From contig JAHCIJ010000002.1 in assembly GCA_026129255.1 (NCBI GenBank), positions 189,799-253,798 of the forward strand: a stretch of DNA of 64,000 bases, written 5' to 3'. The position numbers and the translations under genes are program-made. The notes beneath the pieces are model-generated. The model was given only the letters and a program-made list of their open reading frames with translations. It was not told where the DNA came from and made no database searches. Origin of the DNA: Anaerolineales bacterium. Lineage in GTDB: Bacteria; Chloroflexota; Anaerolineae; Anaerolineales; UBA11579. Of this stretch, positions 1-8,556 are shown piece after piece (within the stretch, counting starts at the first letter, position 1; every line of letters begins with the position of its first letter).

Positions 1-756
1 AAATGGATAGCAATTGCTTCAGCCTGCGTTCTTCTCGGCGTCCTGCCGTCATGCCGCTCGTACATCCGCCTGAACCCGCGCACGGAGCAGCTCGAAGTGT
101 ACGTCGCTCCGGGTGTGGCAAAACTTGGCCAGCATCCCAATAACACCCCAGGTAGCATCTTTGCTTTGCAGAGCACTGTAGTTGATCTGCCAGGCTACTG
201 GATATCGCAGACGCAGGTCACCAACGCCCAGTATCGCAAGTGTGTGCGGGCCGATGTGTGCGTCTATCCGATTGGGCCAGAACGTAACCCGCGCTATTAC
301 CTTCAAGAGTACGCCAACCATCCCGTGGTTTACGTCACATGGTATGACGCACAAGCCTTTTGCCAATGGGCGGGCGGCCGCCTGCCGCATGAATTCGAAT
401 GGGAGAAGGCGGCCCGCGGCAGCCAGGGCAACAGCTTTGCCTGGGGCGAGACGGACGACTTTACCGTCCGAGCCCAAGTGGGGCACTACGAGCCGCAAGC
501 CGCAACGGTGCCGGTTGGCAGCTATGCACGCGGCCAAAGCCCCTATGGCGTATACGACATGGGCGGCAACGTACGCGAGTGGATCGATGACTGGTACGAC
601 GAGGAGCACGTCGTCCTGCGCGGTGCAGCCTGGTACGACCCACCCGTCTACAGCCTGGCATATGCGCGTCTGTCACACGAGCCTCATTCGGCGGGCGAGG
701 GGCGCGGCTTCCGCTGCGTATTCGAAGACTCCCTGCCAATGAACTGGGGCCAGTAA
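1..756 (+). CDS. FGE/SUMF1-domain lipoprotein (5' end cut by window)
   Basis: The reading frame is open from base 1 to the TAA at 754-756, so the gene begins before the window. The first visible residues are hydrophobic and end in LPSC (Cys at codon 18), a lipobox, so this is probably a lipoprotein anchored outside the membrane. The rest matches the formylglycine-generating-enzyme/sulfatase-modifying-factor fold: YWISQTQVTNAQY, VTWYDAQAFCQWAGGRLP, a WEKAARG block, YGVYDMGGNVREW and the closing GRGFRCV. An internal GTG at 97 could be mistaken for a start but lies after the lipobox. These domains often serve as substrate-binding or accessory domains. I see no paired catalytic cysteines typical of true FGE, so enzymatic activity is doubtful. 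A GTG-started SH3b gene follows after 50 bp. Confidence 0.85.
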   Translation, partial: KWIAIASACVLLGVLPSCRSYIRLNPRTEQLEVYVAPGVAKLGQHPNNTPGSIFALQSTVVDLPGYWISQTQVTNAQYRKCVRADVCVYPIGPERNPRYYLQEYANHPVVYVTWYDAQAFCQWAGGRLPHEFEWEKAARGSQGNSFAWGETDDFTVRAQVGHYEPQAATVPVGSYARGQSPYGVYDMGGNVREWIDDWYDEEHVVLRGAAWYDPPVYSLAYARLSHEPHSAGEGRGFRCVFEDSLPMNWGQ

Positions 757-806
757 GCCGCACGCTCGCGCACCAACCCGGCCCTTGGCGTAGTATCCTT
801 AACGCT

Positions 807-1307
807 GTGGAGTCTCCAGGATTCTTTCAACGCCTCAGACGCTATGCCACCCCGCCGGTGCTGCTGGCCGCGCTCGCGTTGGCCGTCTTGCTGGGCAGTG
901 CGGCGGTGTACGCCATGTTCGTGTACTTGCCCGCCAGCACGGTCGAAGACCGCGCCGCGGCCCTGACTTGGATCCCTGGCCCCACCAACACCCCGGCTCC
1001 CACGGCCACCCTGGTGCCCACCTCTACCCCCACGCCATCCTTTGAGCCGCCAGCCAGCGGCGAGATGGGCGTGGGCGCCTATGTGCAGATCGTGGGCACA
1101 GAAGGGCGCGGCCTCAACATCCGCAATGCACCGGGTCTGGCCACCACCATCCAGTTTTTGGCCTATGACGCCGAAGTCTTCATCGTGCGCGATGGCCCGC
1201 AAGAGGTGGATGGACTCACCTGGTGGTACATCGTCACGCCCGTGGACGCCGCCCGCGCCGGCTGGGCGGCGGGACAGTATCTTGAAGTAGTTGTTGCCCA
1301 AGAATAG
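807..1307 (+). CDS. Membrane-anchored SH3b-domain protein
   Basis: This 166-residue protein starts with GTG. Residues 18-40 are one hydrophobic segment (LLAALALAVLLGSAAVYAMF), followed by a low-complexity Pro/Thr linker at about 55-78 (PTNTPAPTATLVPTSTPTP) of the kind that spans surface layers. The C-terminal 80 residues look like a bacterial SH3 domain: RGLNIRNAPGLATTIQFLA is the usual LNVRxxPs element, and it ends GWAAGQYLEV. SH3b domains typically bind cell-wall or other surface ligands, so an extracytoplasmic role is inferred. A TAGTAT hexamer at 791-796 sits 10 nt before the GTG, so the leader would be very short. The specific ligand cannot be told. Confidence 0.8.
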   Translation: MESPGFFQRLRRYATPPVLLAALALAVLLGSAAVYAMFVYLPASTVEDRAAALTWIPGPTNTPAPTATLVPTSTPTPSFEPPASGEMGVGAYVQIVGTEGRGLNIRNAPGLATTIQFLAYDAEVFIVRDGPQEVDGLTWWYIVTPVDAARAGWAAGQYLEVVVAQE

Positions 1308-1393
1308 AAAGGAAAGTGATGCGTGAGGAGGGAGCCGTGAGCAGGGAGACAGTTTCCTGATCACGGGTCACCCCTCACTGCTCACTGGTTGAT

Positions 1394-1735
1394 ATGACTG
1401 AAATTACACCCAGAGGAATGACTGCCAACCGCGTTGCCGCCCGCCTCACCATCGAGTGGAGCAACGGCCGCGTCGTGAGCTACCCCTTCGAGCTGCTGCG
1501 CAACGCCTGCCCCTGCGCCCAGTGCCGCGGCGGCCACGAGAACATGAAGCCGGAGCCTGATCCCAGCGTGTTCATCATCCCGTTGATGAGCGCTAATACC
1601 ACCCGCCTGGTCGGCATCGAGCCCGTGGGTAACTACGCCATCAACATCGAATGGGAAGATGGCCACAAGTACGGCATCTATAATTGGCACTACCTGATCG
1701 CCCTGGCCGATGAAATGGAGGCCAGGAGTCAATAG
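1394..1735 (+). CDS. DUF971 (GBBH-like N-terminal) protein
   Basis: This 113-residue protein is essentially one DUF971 domain, the small zinc-binding fold also found at the N terminus of gamma-butyrobetaine hydroxylase. Recognisable blocks are LTIEWSNGRVVSYPFELLRNACPCAQCRGG, where three cysteines probably bind metal, and VGNYAINIEWEDGHKYGIYNWHYL at the C terminus. Stand-alone members occur near Fe-S or Mrp/ApbC genes in other bacteria, but no such neighbour is present here, so the function is open. The stop is followed 10 bp later by a small ORF with a good Shine-Dalgarno, suggesting co-transcription. Confidence 0.85.
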   Translation: MTEITPRGMTANRVAARLTIEWSNGRVVSYPFELLRNACPCAQCRGGHENMKPEPDPSVFIIPLMSANTTRLVGIEPVGNYAINIEWEDGHKYGIYNWHYLIALADEMEARSQ

Positions 1736-1745
1736 GGAGGCACAA

Positions 1746-1832
1746 ATGGATTTCTTCGGAATGAGTCCAATGGAGTTTTGTTGCTGGTCCCCGCTGTTTT
1801 TGATCGGTCTGCTGGCGGGGTTTGCTCAGTAG
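1746..1832 (+). CDS. Predicted 28-residue membrane peptide
   Basis: The ATG at 1746 is preceded by GGGAGG with 6-7 nt spacing, and the TAG of the DUF971 gene overlaps the upstream edge of that site. The product is MDFFGMSPMEFCCWSPLFLIG followed by LLAGFAQ. It has an acidic, Cys-rich N-terminal half and one short hydrophobic helix. Translational context and operon position support it; its size makes database support uncertain. Function is unknown. Confidence 0.45.
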   Translation: MDFFGMSPMEFCCWSPLFLIGLLAGFAQ

Positions 1833-1939
1833 CTCAGGACTAAATTTGTTTTGCGGCTATTTGTTTGGAATGTCGCACCACGTCAAATGCGTAGTGGCGC
1901 GCATGCTGTCCTCTGTAATTTAGATAGGTTGAGTTGAGT

Positions 1940-2240
1940 GGAAGGCCATAACGGATTGCTCGCAATGACGCATGCTCTGTCATTGCGAGCGCAGCAAAGC
2001 AATCTGGTCTTACTGCTCCATGCCTGCTTGATCTCCGCAGGACACCGAAACAGACTTGGTACCTCTTGCCCTAAAGGATTCCTCGGCTTGCTTGGATTGT
2101 GTACATAGGCGCCCTGCAGAAAGCCGCCTCGGAATGACGCGCACCCTGTCATTGCGAGACGGCTACCGCATGCAATGCGGTAGCCGTGTAAGGCGGGCCG
2201 CTTGCGGCCCCGCCGACGAAGCAATCCCCAAGCTGGTTTG
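1940..2240. repeat. Cluster of hairpin repeats (families A and B)
   Basis: No gene was seen between 1833 and 2341. The stretch holds a core-less reverse family-A element (1953-1969), a forward A element (about 1979-2005), a reverse family-B element (about 2074-2138) and a long A element (2148-2226). The long element runs from GTCATTGCGAG to GAAGCAATCC and encloses two stems: a perfect 13-bp stem with a 3-nt loop (2159-2187) and a GC-rich stem (about 2192-2214). From 2270 to 2330 there is low-complexity DNA built from GACTAA/GACCAA-like words. Confidence 0.8.
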
Positions 2241-2341
2241 CAAATAGGCTGCAAGCAGCCACAAAAAACCCAGATTAGTTGACTAATGGACTAACTGACC
2301 AAGCGACTATCAGACCAACGCCCCAACAAACCTGCTTTCCC

Positions 2342-3100
2342 CTACTTCTTCCGGCTGGCCTTCTTCGGCTTTTCTGGCTCCGCTTCCTGCTCGCGCCGGA
2401 AATCCACGAAGCGATAGCCCACGCCGCGCTCGGTGAGAATGTACTTCGGATTGGCCGGGTCTTTCTCTAGTTTCTCTCTCAAATAGTTCACATACAAACG
2501 CACATAGTGTGGCTCATCACGGTACTCGTAGCCCCACACCTTGGAGAGGATCTGATCGTGCGTCACCACCCAGCCGGCATTTTGCACCAGGTGGTAGAGC
2601 AGGCGGTACTCGGTGGGGCGCAGCTTGACCAGCTTGCCCTCTACCCATACCTCGCGGCGGTCAAAATCCAGCTTGAGGCGGTCATCCACTTCAATGATGC
2701 CCTCATTGCCACGCTGGGCCTCGGTGCGGCGCAGCACGGCGCGCACGCGGCTCACCAGCTCGCGCGGGCTGAACGGCTTGGTCACGTAGTCATCCGCGCC
2801 CAGCTCCAGGCCGCGCACGCGGTCATCCTCTTCTGATTTGGCGGTGAGCATGATCACGGGCACATCATTGTTCTCTCGGATCAGACGCAGCACTTCAAAG
2901 CCGTCAATGTCCGGCAGCATCACATCCAACAGGATCAGGTCTGGCAGGCTTTGGCGCAGCTTGTCCATCGCCTTCTTGCCGGAGAAAGCTTCTTCTACTT
3001 GAAAGCCATCCTGCTCCAGGTTGAGGCGGATGAAGCGCACAATACGCTCTTCATCGTCCACGACCAAAATGCGTTTGTTGGTAAATTGAGATTCAGTCAT
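2342..3100 (-). CDS. OmpR/PhoB-family response regulator
   Basis: This 252-residue protein has a receiver domain (about residues 9-125) and a C-terminal winged-helix DNA-binding domain (about 135-235). Receiver signature residues are present: D15/D16 acidic pocket, phospho-acceptor D59 in [11 protein letters not shown]86 in MLTAK and K108 in VTKPFSP. The output domain shows [17 protein letters not shown] and [13 protein letters not shown] wing residues ([10 protein letters not shown]). The tail is Lys/Glu-rich ([12 protein letters not shown]). It is the last gene of a minus-strand cluster that starts with a Ser/Thr kinase. No histidine kinase is adjacent, so it is an orphan regulator, possibly receiving input from the kinase cluster (inference). 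A palindromic repeat (about 3115-3190) separates it from the gene upstream. Confidence 0.93.
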   Translation of the reverse strand: MTESQFTNKRILVVDDEERIVRFIRLNLEQDGFQVEEAFSGKKAMDKLRQSLPDLILLDVMLPDIDGFEVLRLIRENNDVPVIMLTAKSEEDDRVRGLELGADDYVTKPFSPRELVSRVRAVLRRTEAQRGNEGIIEVDDRLKLDFDRREVWVEGKLVKLRPTEYRLLYHLVQNAGWVVTHDQILSKVWGYEYRDEPHYVRLYVNYLREKLEKDPANPKYILTERGVGYRFVDFRREQEAEPEKPKKASRKK

Positions 3101-3194
3101 ATTTTGCGCTCATTTATCCAGGGATAAACACAGATACAAAGCCGATAAACCTGATTTATCGAGTTTAAACATCTGTGTTCATCTGTGGATGAAC

Positions 3195-3437
3195 TTACTC
3201 ACGTACAAAGCCAATGATCTCATCTTCGCCGCCGCTGGGCAAAATTTCCAGGAAGCTGATACGGCTCCACGACCAAAACACCGTGGTCACGTCGCTTTGC
3301 AAATAATGCAGGTCCTTGCCATCGCGCTTGCGCGGGTTCTGCACGCGCAACACGCTGTCAGTGGGGTTGGGCAAGTCTTCGATCTCGCCCACCACGGGGT
3401 CTTCGTTGTGAAGGTGAATGAGTACGGTGTGCGGCAT
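3195..3437 (-). CDS. Conserved-looking 80-residue protein of unknown function
   Basis: This small soluble protein begins 7 bp after the FHA gene ends, on the same strand. It opens MPHTVLIHLHNEDPVVGEIE, contains a Pro/Asn turn (DLPNPTDSVLRVQNPRKRDG) and ends with aromatic and acidic residues (VFWSWSRISFLEILPSGGED). The beta-rich character and short length suggest a small barrel or adaptor, but no family is recognised. Position inside the kinase/phosphatase/FHA run implies a linked role. GC content and codon use match the neighbours. Confidence 0.65.
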   Translation of the reverse strand: MPHTVLIHLHNEDPVVGEIEDLPNPTDSVLRVQNPRKRDGKDLHYLQSDVTTVFWSWSRISFLEILPSGGEDEIIGFVRE

Positions 3438-3444
3438 GGGGATC

Positions 3445-3954
3445 CTATTCGCCGGTCAGGGCCTGGATGCTCAGGCGCCCAAAGCGCAAGACATCCTTGT
3501 GGTTGATGGCGTGGGGCTGGTGGGGGGAGAGCTTCTCGTTGTTCACGCGCGTGCCGTTGGCTGAGCCCAGGTCCATGATCGATATCTCTTCGTTCTGGAT
3601 GCGGATGCGGGCATGCAAGCGTGAAACGCCTGACTCGTACGCTGCATACGGCTCCAGGTCCACATCCGGCAGGATGGATTGGCCTGAGCTGACCCGGCCC
3701 ACAATGAATTCGCCCGGCCCCTCCAGCGGCAGGATCTGCCCGCTGCGGATGATGTGCAGGTTCAGGCGCGCCGGACCGCTGGGGCGCATCAGTGTTTCGC
3801 TGGTTTGCAAACGGGTGGTGGTCAGCCCGCCCAGCGGGCCGTCCATGGGCATGGTACGCAACCCCTCATCCTGGATGAGCTTGGCGCCACAATCCGGGCA
3901 GAACAGGTCTTCCTGCTGCTGGTTCTTGCCACAACCCTTGCAAACGACGATCAC
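3445..3954 (-). CDS. Zinc-ribbon plus FHA-domain protein
   Basis: This 169-residue protein has an N-terminal zinc ribbon (C5, C8, C19, C22), a linker with Thr-rich TTTRLQTSET that could be a phosphorylation target, and a C-terminal FHA domain (about residues 65-165). FHA landmarks are FIVGR, SRLHARI and LGSANGTRVNN, the residues that bind phosphothreonine. The GTG start overlaps the TGA of the upstream DnaJ-VWA gene by 4 nt, so translation is probably coupled. In GarA/EmbR-like systems FHA proteins bind phosphorylated kinases; here the kinase and PP2C phosphatase lie just upstream, so it is the likely phospho-reader of the cluster (inference). Confidence 0.9.
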   Translation of the reverse strand: MIVVCKGCGKNQQQEDLFCPDCGAKLIQDEGLRTMPMDGPLGGLTTTRLQTSETLMRPSGPARLNLHIIRSGQILPLEGPGEFIVGRVSSGQSILPDVDLEPYAAYESGVSRLHARIRIQNEEISIMDLGSANGTRVNNEKLSPHQPHAINHKDVLRFGRLSIQALTGE

Positions 3955-5477
3955 CGTGCGCCTCGTTTCTCGCGCCCCTCGGTGTCGTCAATCAGGGCGC
4001 GTGTGCCGTATTTTATCTGTTTTCCCTGCTTCTCACCCAGCGCCGTGCCCTCCTTAATGTCATCGGCGGCCAGCAGCACTGTGTGCGCCAGGCTGCGCTC
4101 GCCCTGCGAGAGCAGCCGCGTGGCCAGCATACGCATGCGCTTGGCCGCCGCCTGCGGGTCGCCGTGCTCCATCTCTTCGCGGGCGCGCTCCTGCATGCGA
4201 TACAGCGAGAGCTTGCCGATGGCGTTGATCAGGCTGGCTGGCGGCGCCTCCGGCTGCATATTCTCCACGATTGGGCGCGTAAGCCGGAAGCGCGCCGAGC
4301 TGGAAGGGTTGGGCCGCGTGGGCACATCCAGGCTCAGGCGGCCCTCGGCCAGGGTGAAGCTGCCCGAATGCACACCGCGCGTATCGATCTCAAACTCCAG
4401 CAACACGCTCAAGCTGTCATTCTGCGGCACATTACCGAGGAAGATCGGCGGTTGCAAGGAAACCGGCCCCAGGTCCGGCGAGAGCCGAAAGACATAGTTG
4501 AGCTTGCTGCCAAAGCCATTTTCGTAATTGAGCTTGACGTTGTTGGCATAGCTCAGGCTGAGCGTGTGCAGCCGGTTTTCAAGCAGGGTGTGGATCTCTG
4601 CGCTCTTGTCTGCATACAAGCTGCTACCGCCCGCTTTGGAGACCAACTCATCTATGAATTCTTCGTTCCATTCGTCGCCGATGCCGATGGCGCTGATGGG
4701 GATGCCCAGCCTGGCCGCATCCTCCGCCAGGCGCAGGCACTCCGCTTCATCGCCATAGGTGCGCCCATCCGTGATCAGCACGATGTGATTGATGGCGCTG
4801 GCGCGCTGGTGGCGCAACACCTCATGCAGGCCAGCGCGCAACCCCTGGTAGATCTCCGTGCCGCCGCGTGTTTGCAGCGTGCTGAGGCGCGAGATCAGGC
4901 GCTGGATGTCCATGCCCGGCTGGGCCGGGATCACTACCTGGGCTCGGTCGTTAAAGGTCACCAGCGAGAGCACATCGTGCTCGGCTAACTGGGAGACGAA
5001 GTGGCTGGCCGCTTTCACCACCTGGCCCAGCCGCGCCCCGGCCATCGAGGTCGAGGTGTCCAGCACCAGCGCTACGTTGAGCGGCGGCTTGCGCCGGCGC
5101 TCATCTTCGCTGGCGCTGGGCTTGAGGTCGAGCAGGATATAGATCACCTGGCCAGGTTCGTTGGGCGTGATCTGTTGGCGGCTGTACAGCGCGTTGACCA
5201 TCAGCGCCGGCGGCGCGTCAATGTCTTCCGGCAGGGTAGCGTCGTACTCGCGGCGTTTTTGTGGGTCTTGCAGAGTGTCAAAGGCTTCCTGCACCAGCAG
5301 GAACAGCTCGTTGGCGCCGGTGTGCTTGTTGGCATCCGGGTGGAACTGGCGTGCCGCACGGCGGTAGGCGCGCTGAATGTCATCCGGGCTGGCATCCCGC
5401 GCCAACCCTAGGCGGGCGTAGAAATTATCCAGGTAGCTGGTGGCCATGGGTGGACTTATTGTAGTGTAGCCAGACAA
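3951..5477 (-). CDS. DnaJ-VWA fusion protein
   Basis: Up to 508 residues. A J domain occupies about residues 15-85 with the HPD motif at 46-48. It is followed by a von Willebrand factor A domain (about 130-310) whose MIDAS begins DTSTS (D140, S142, S144) and continues with RGGTEIYQGL and LITDGRTYGD. A C-terminal beta-rich region (about 320-430) and helices complete it. The TTG at 5477 gives the longest form; the ATG at 5447 (residue 11) is an alternative and no clear Shine-Dalgarno decides between them. The protein could recruit DnaK to metal-dependent protein assemblies. It overlaps the FHA gene by 4 nt, placing it in the kinase/phosphatase module. Confidence 0.88.
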   Translation of the reverse strand: MSGYTTISPPMATSYLDNFYARLGLARDASPDDIQRAYRRAARQFHPDANKHTGANELFLLVQEAFDTLQDPQKRREYDATLPEDIDAPPALMVNALYSRQQITPNEPGQVIYILLDLKPSASEDERRRKPPLNVALVLDTSTSMAGARLGQVVKAASHFVSQLAEHDVLSLVTFNDRAQVVIPAQPGMDIQRLISRLSTLQTRGGTEIYQGLRAGLHEVLRHQRASAINHIVLITDGRTYGDEAECLRLAEDAARLGIPISAIGIGDEWNEEFIDELVSKAGGSSLYADKSAEIHTLLENRLHTLSLSYANNVKLNYENGFGSKLNYVFRLSPDLGPVSLQPPIFLGNVPQNDSLSVLLEFEIDTRGVHSGSFTLAEGRLSLDVPTRPNPSSSARFRLTRPIVENMQPEAPPASLINAIGKLSLYRMQERAREEMEHGDPQAAAKRMRMLATRLLSQGERSLAHTVLLAADDIKEGTALGEKQGKQIKYGTRALIDDTEGREKRGAR

Positions 5478-5516
5478 CCCCCACGATGGTACAAGGGTGC
5501 TAGCCCTGTTGGCTTC

Positions 5517-6419
5517 TTAGTGTACGAGGCGCGCTAAGACCACAGAAATATTGTCGGGGCCACCCGCGGCGTTGGCCGCCTCTACCAGGTGCATGCAAGC
5601 CAGGTAGGGGCTGGCGGTGGCGTTGACGATGGTCTGGATGTCGTCTTCTTCTACAAAGCCCCACAAGCCATCTGAACACACCAGTAGGAATGCATTTGGG
5701 GAAAGCGTGCCGGTGTAAAAATCAGCCTGCACGATGTCGCCCTGGCCCATGGCGCGGTAGAGCATGGATTTTTGCGGGTGCTCGGCGGCTTCTTCGTCGC
5801 TGAGCTGCCCCATCTCCTGCAGGCGCCTCACCAGCGTGTGGTCCTTGGTGAGCTGCTCCATGCGCCCATCGCGGTGCACCAGGTAGGCGCGGCTGTCGCC
5901 CATGTGGGCAATGATCAGCTGGTTGCCCACCACCAGCGCGGCGGTCAGCGTGCAGCCGCCGCCGGGCGCGGCCCGTCGCACGGCGCGGTGCGCTTCGTTC
6001 ACCGCGTCTTCCATCATCTCGCGCAAGGATTCTTCGGCGGGTTGCGGGTCTGGCCCGAACAAGGGTTTGTACAGGCGCTGGATCAGGTAATTGCCCAAAG
6101 AGCGCACAGCGGTCTCACTGGCGATCTCGCCATTACGGTGGCCGCCCATGCCATCGGCGATCACGTACATGCCCAGCGGCAGGCTGGCGTTGGCGCCGCC
6201 CAGCGTGCCGTTGAAGCACAGCAGGCTGTCTTCGTTGTTCTCGCGGCGCTGGCCCTGGTCCAGCGCGCTGCCGGCGATCAGGTGCGTATATTTGCCGGGG
6301 CGCTCGCCATTAGCCAGGTCCCACACCTGCGCTTCGCTTAGCGGCGCGGTGGCCGCATTGCTGGGCAGCGTCGCCGAAACCGGCTTCTTCTTGCGAAAAA
6401 GGTTCTTGAAGAAATTCAT
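5517..6419 (-). CDS. PP2C-family Ser/Thr phosphatase
   Basis: This 300-residue protein has a basic N terminus (NLFRKKK) and then a full PPM/PP2C domain. Metal-binding and catalytic motifs are present in order: ENNEDS, VIADGMGGH, GGCTLTAALV, AHMGDSRAYL, LLVCSDGLWGFV and GGPDNISVV. It would remove phosphate from Ser/Thr residues using two divalent metal ions and is expected to oppose the kinase encoded 27 bp upstream. There is no membrane segment, so it acts in the cytoplasm. The kinase-phosphatase adjacency is common to Stk/Stp-type pairs. Confidence 0.95.
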   Translation of the reverse strand: MNFFKNLFRKKKPVSATLPSNAATAPLSEAQVWDLANGERPGKYTHLIAGSALDQGQRRENNEDSLLCFNGTLGGANASLPLGMYVIADGMGGHRNGEIASETAVRSLGNYLIQRLYKPLFGPDPQPAEESLREMMEDAVNEAHRAVRRAAPGGGCTLTAALVVGNQLIIAHMGDSRAYLVHRDGRMEQLTKDHTLVRRLQEMGQLSDEEAAEHPQKSMLYRAMGQGDIVQADFYTGTLSPNAFLLVCSDGLWGFVEEDDIQTIVNATASPYLACMHLVEAANAAGGPDNISVVLARLVH

Positions 6420-6446
6420 GCAGTTGCTCTTTCTGCCCTTGGCGCA

Positions 6447-8264
6447 CTACGCCAGGAAGGCATACACCTTTTTGTCTGTGGAGCCGATGAAGATCATGTC
6501 GTCATGCGCCACCGGGGTGCTGGTGATCGGCGCCTCGGTCTGGTAGCGCCAGCGCAGCCGCCCGCTGGCCGCGTCCAGGCAGTACAGGCTGCCGTCCACC
6601 GAGCCGCAATACACCGCATCGCGGTGCACGATGGGCGAGCCGTTCACCTGGTGCTCGGTCGTGTAGCGCCACAGCTCCTTGGCCGAGCGTGTATCGATGG
6701 CGTAGATGATGTGGTCGGCCGCCCCGCTGTAGAGCACATTGCCGGCGATGGCCGGGGTACAGATGCTGCCCTTGCCCAGACGGAAGCGCCACACCGCCCA
6801 GCCAGAGTTGGCATCCAGCGCGTACAGGGTGCCGTCCATGGAGTTGAAGTACACCACGCCGTCTTGCAGCACGGGTGAGGAGGTGATGGCGCGCTTGGCT
6901 TTGAAGCGCCACTTCGGGTCGCCGCGGAAGTCGGTGGCGGTGAAGTCGCCCGCCTCCGAGCCGAAGTAAATGTGCTCGTTGCCCACCCACGGCGTCGAGC
7001 GCACCGGCGAACCGGCCTCCGAGCGCCAGGCCAGGCGTCCGCTGCCCAGGCTCACGGCGTGCAGGCTGCCATCATCTGAGCCGATGAACACGTGCCCCTC
7101 GGCAATGCGCGGCGAGGAGCGCACCGGGCCATCCGTGTAGTGCGTCCACACCACCTTGCCGGAGCGGGTCGAGATGACGTGCAGACGGCGGTCTTCGGAG
7201 CCGAAGTAGATATTGTTGTCAAAGATGGCTGGCTTGCTGGTGATGCCGCCATCCGTGGGGTATTTCCATTTGAATTCGCCGTTGGCGGCATCCAGCGCAT
7301 ACAGGTTGTTGTCGTAGCAGCCAATGTACAGCATGCCGTCATGGTAGGCGGCTGAACTGCGCAGCTCATCCTCGGCCTCAAAGCTCCATAGTGGTTTCAC
7401 GCCCACGCCGCGGCTGGGTGCACTGCCGCTGACCGCAGTGGGGATGCTGAGGTTGAGCAGCGTGCCCGTTTTGCGCGCCACGTTGATCAGCGCATCCTTC
7501 ATATCCAGGGCGCTTTCGTAGCGGTCCTCTGGCTTGTACTCCAGGGCGCGCTCCACCACCGCCGCCATCTCACGGCTGACGTTGGGGTTGATCTCGCTGA
7601 TCATGCGCTCCCCGAACGAGAAGGGCGCCTCCAGCTGCGGGTCACGCAGCGTCAGCAGGTGGTGCAGCGTGGCCCCCAGGGCGTAAATATCCACCTTGGG
7701 TGTCGCCTCGCCGCGGTACTGGTCCGGCGGCGAATAGCCCTGCGTGCCCACCATGGTGTTCTTTTGCCCCGACTCGAATACTTTAGCGATGCCAAAATCC
7801 ACCAGGGCAATATGGTTCTGCAGCGTGTTCATGATGTTGGAGGGCTTGATGTCACGGAAGATGATCGGTTCCGGTTTGTGGCTGTGCAAATAATCCAACA
7901 CATCGCACATCTCCACCGCCCAGGCCAGCACCTGCTCCTCGGGGAAGAAGCTGTTGGTCTCGGCCAGCAGCTGTTCGAGATTTTTGCCGTGGATGAACTC
8001 CAGCACCAGGTAGGCGCGCTCACCAATGGTGAAGTAATCGTAAATACGCGGGATGGAAGGATGGCGCAGCGTGGCGAGGATGTTGGCCTCGCGCTCAAAG
8101 ATCTGGAAGATGTTCTTGCGCACCAGCGGATCCGTCACCTGGCTGATCATTTCCTTGATCGCCACCAGGCGGATGGCTTTGAAGTTCTTATCGCGGGCGC
8201 GGTAGACCGAACCCATGCCACCGATGCCGACGATCTCCTGGATCTCGTAACGATCCTGCAGCAC
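6447..8264 (-). CDS. Soluble Ser/Thr protein kinase with PQQ-type beta-propeller
   Basis: An N-terminal kinase domain (about residues 5-265) has GIGGMGSV (P-loop), VAIKEM (catalytic Lys), FRDIKPSNIM (catalytic Asp/Asn; the HRD histidine is Phe) and VDFGIAKV. It is followed by about eight PQQ-like propeller strands, each of the type YxGSxDxxLYALDxxxGxxxWxY, to the C terminus. No transmembrane segment separates the two parts, so the propeller probably senses an intracellular ligand or protein. The GTG at 8264 is a conservative start. The frame stays open upstream, and a CTG at 8342 preceded by GAGGAG would add 26 residues (LSEDQPTRNLDRPEH...). It heads the minus-strand signalling cluster. Confidence 0.93.
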   Translation of the reverse strand: MLQDRYEIQEIVGIGGMGSVYRARDKNFKAIRLVAIKEMISQVTDPLVRKNIFQIFEREANILATLRHPSIPRIYDYFTIGERAYLVLEFIHGKNLEQLLAETNSFFPEEQVLAWAVEMCDVLDYLHSHKPEPIIFRDIKPSNIMNTLQNHIALVDFGIAKVFESGQKNTMVGTQGYSPPDQYRGEATPKVDIYALGATLHHLLTLRDPQLEAPFSFGERMISEINPNVSREMAAVVERALEYKPEDRYESALDMKDALINVARKTGTLLNLSIPTAVSGSAPSRGVGVKPLWSFEAEDELRSSAAYHDGMLYIGCYDNNLYALDAANGEFKWKYPTDGGITSKPAIFDNNIYFGSEDRRLHVISTRSGKVVWTHYTDGPVRSSPRIAEGHVFIGSDDGSLHAVSLGSGRLAWRSEAGSPVRSTPWVGNEHIYFGSEAGDFTATDFRGDPKWRFKAKRAITSSPVLQDGVVYFNSMDGTLYALDANSGWAVWRFRLGKGSICTPAIAGNVLYSGAADHIIYAIDTRSAKELWRYTTEHQVNGSPIVHRDAVYCGSVDGSLYCLDAASGRLRWRYQTEAPITSTPVAHDDMIFIGSTDKKVYAFLA

Positions 8265-8433
8265 TTCCCCCTGCTGCAGTTGGCTGTGGTGGCTGGTGTG
8301 CTCTGGGCGGTCCAGATTGCGGGTGGGTTGGTCCTCGCTCAGGGTTGCTCCTCGGCCATAAGGCCTGGTGCGCGATTATAGCTCTGAGGCTTGTTCTGCG
8401 CCTGTTTCTCTCGCCCTGATATAGGTTTGCTTA

Positions 8434-8545
8434 TAATCCCTCACCCGACATCTCTTTTCTAAGACTTAAATCATTTCCCCTCTCCCATTGGGAGAGGGGA
8501 GGTAAACGGTGCGCTAAGATTTAACTCGATGGGGGTGAGGGATTA
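8434..8545. repeat. MITE-like palindromic element (112 bp)
   Basis: The ends are a perfect 13-bp terminal inverted repeat (TAATCCCTCACCC at 8434-8446 and its complement at 8533-8545). The centre is an 11-bp stem (8477-8487 with 8489-8499) around the word CCCCTCTCCCA. Its right end runs into the TAGAAT hexamer that serves the downstream gene. No coding potential. Confidence 0.75.
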
Positions 8546-8549
8546 GAAT
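8544..8549 (+). promoter_or_regulatory. -10 box TAGAAT for leaderless start at 8557
   Basis: TAGAAT lies 7 nt before the ATG at 8557, and no Shine-Dalgarno is present. Transcription would begin at or next to the A of the ATG. Confidence 0.5.
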
Positions 8550-8556
8550 TCAACTT

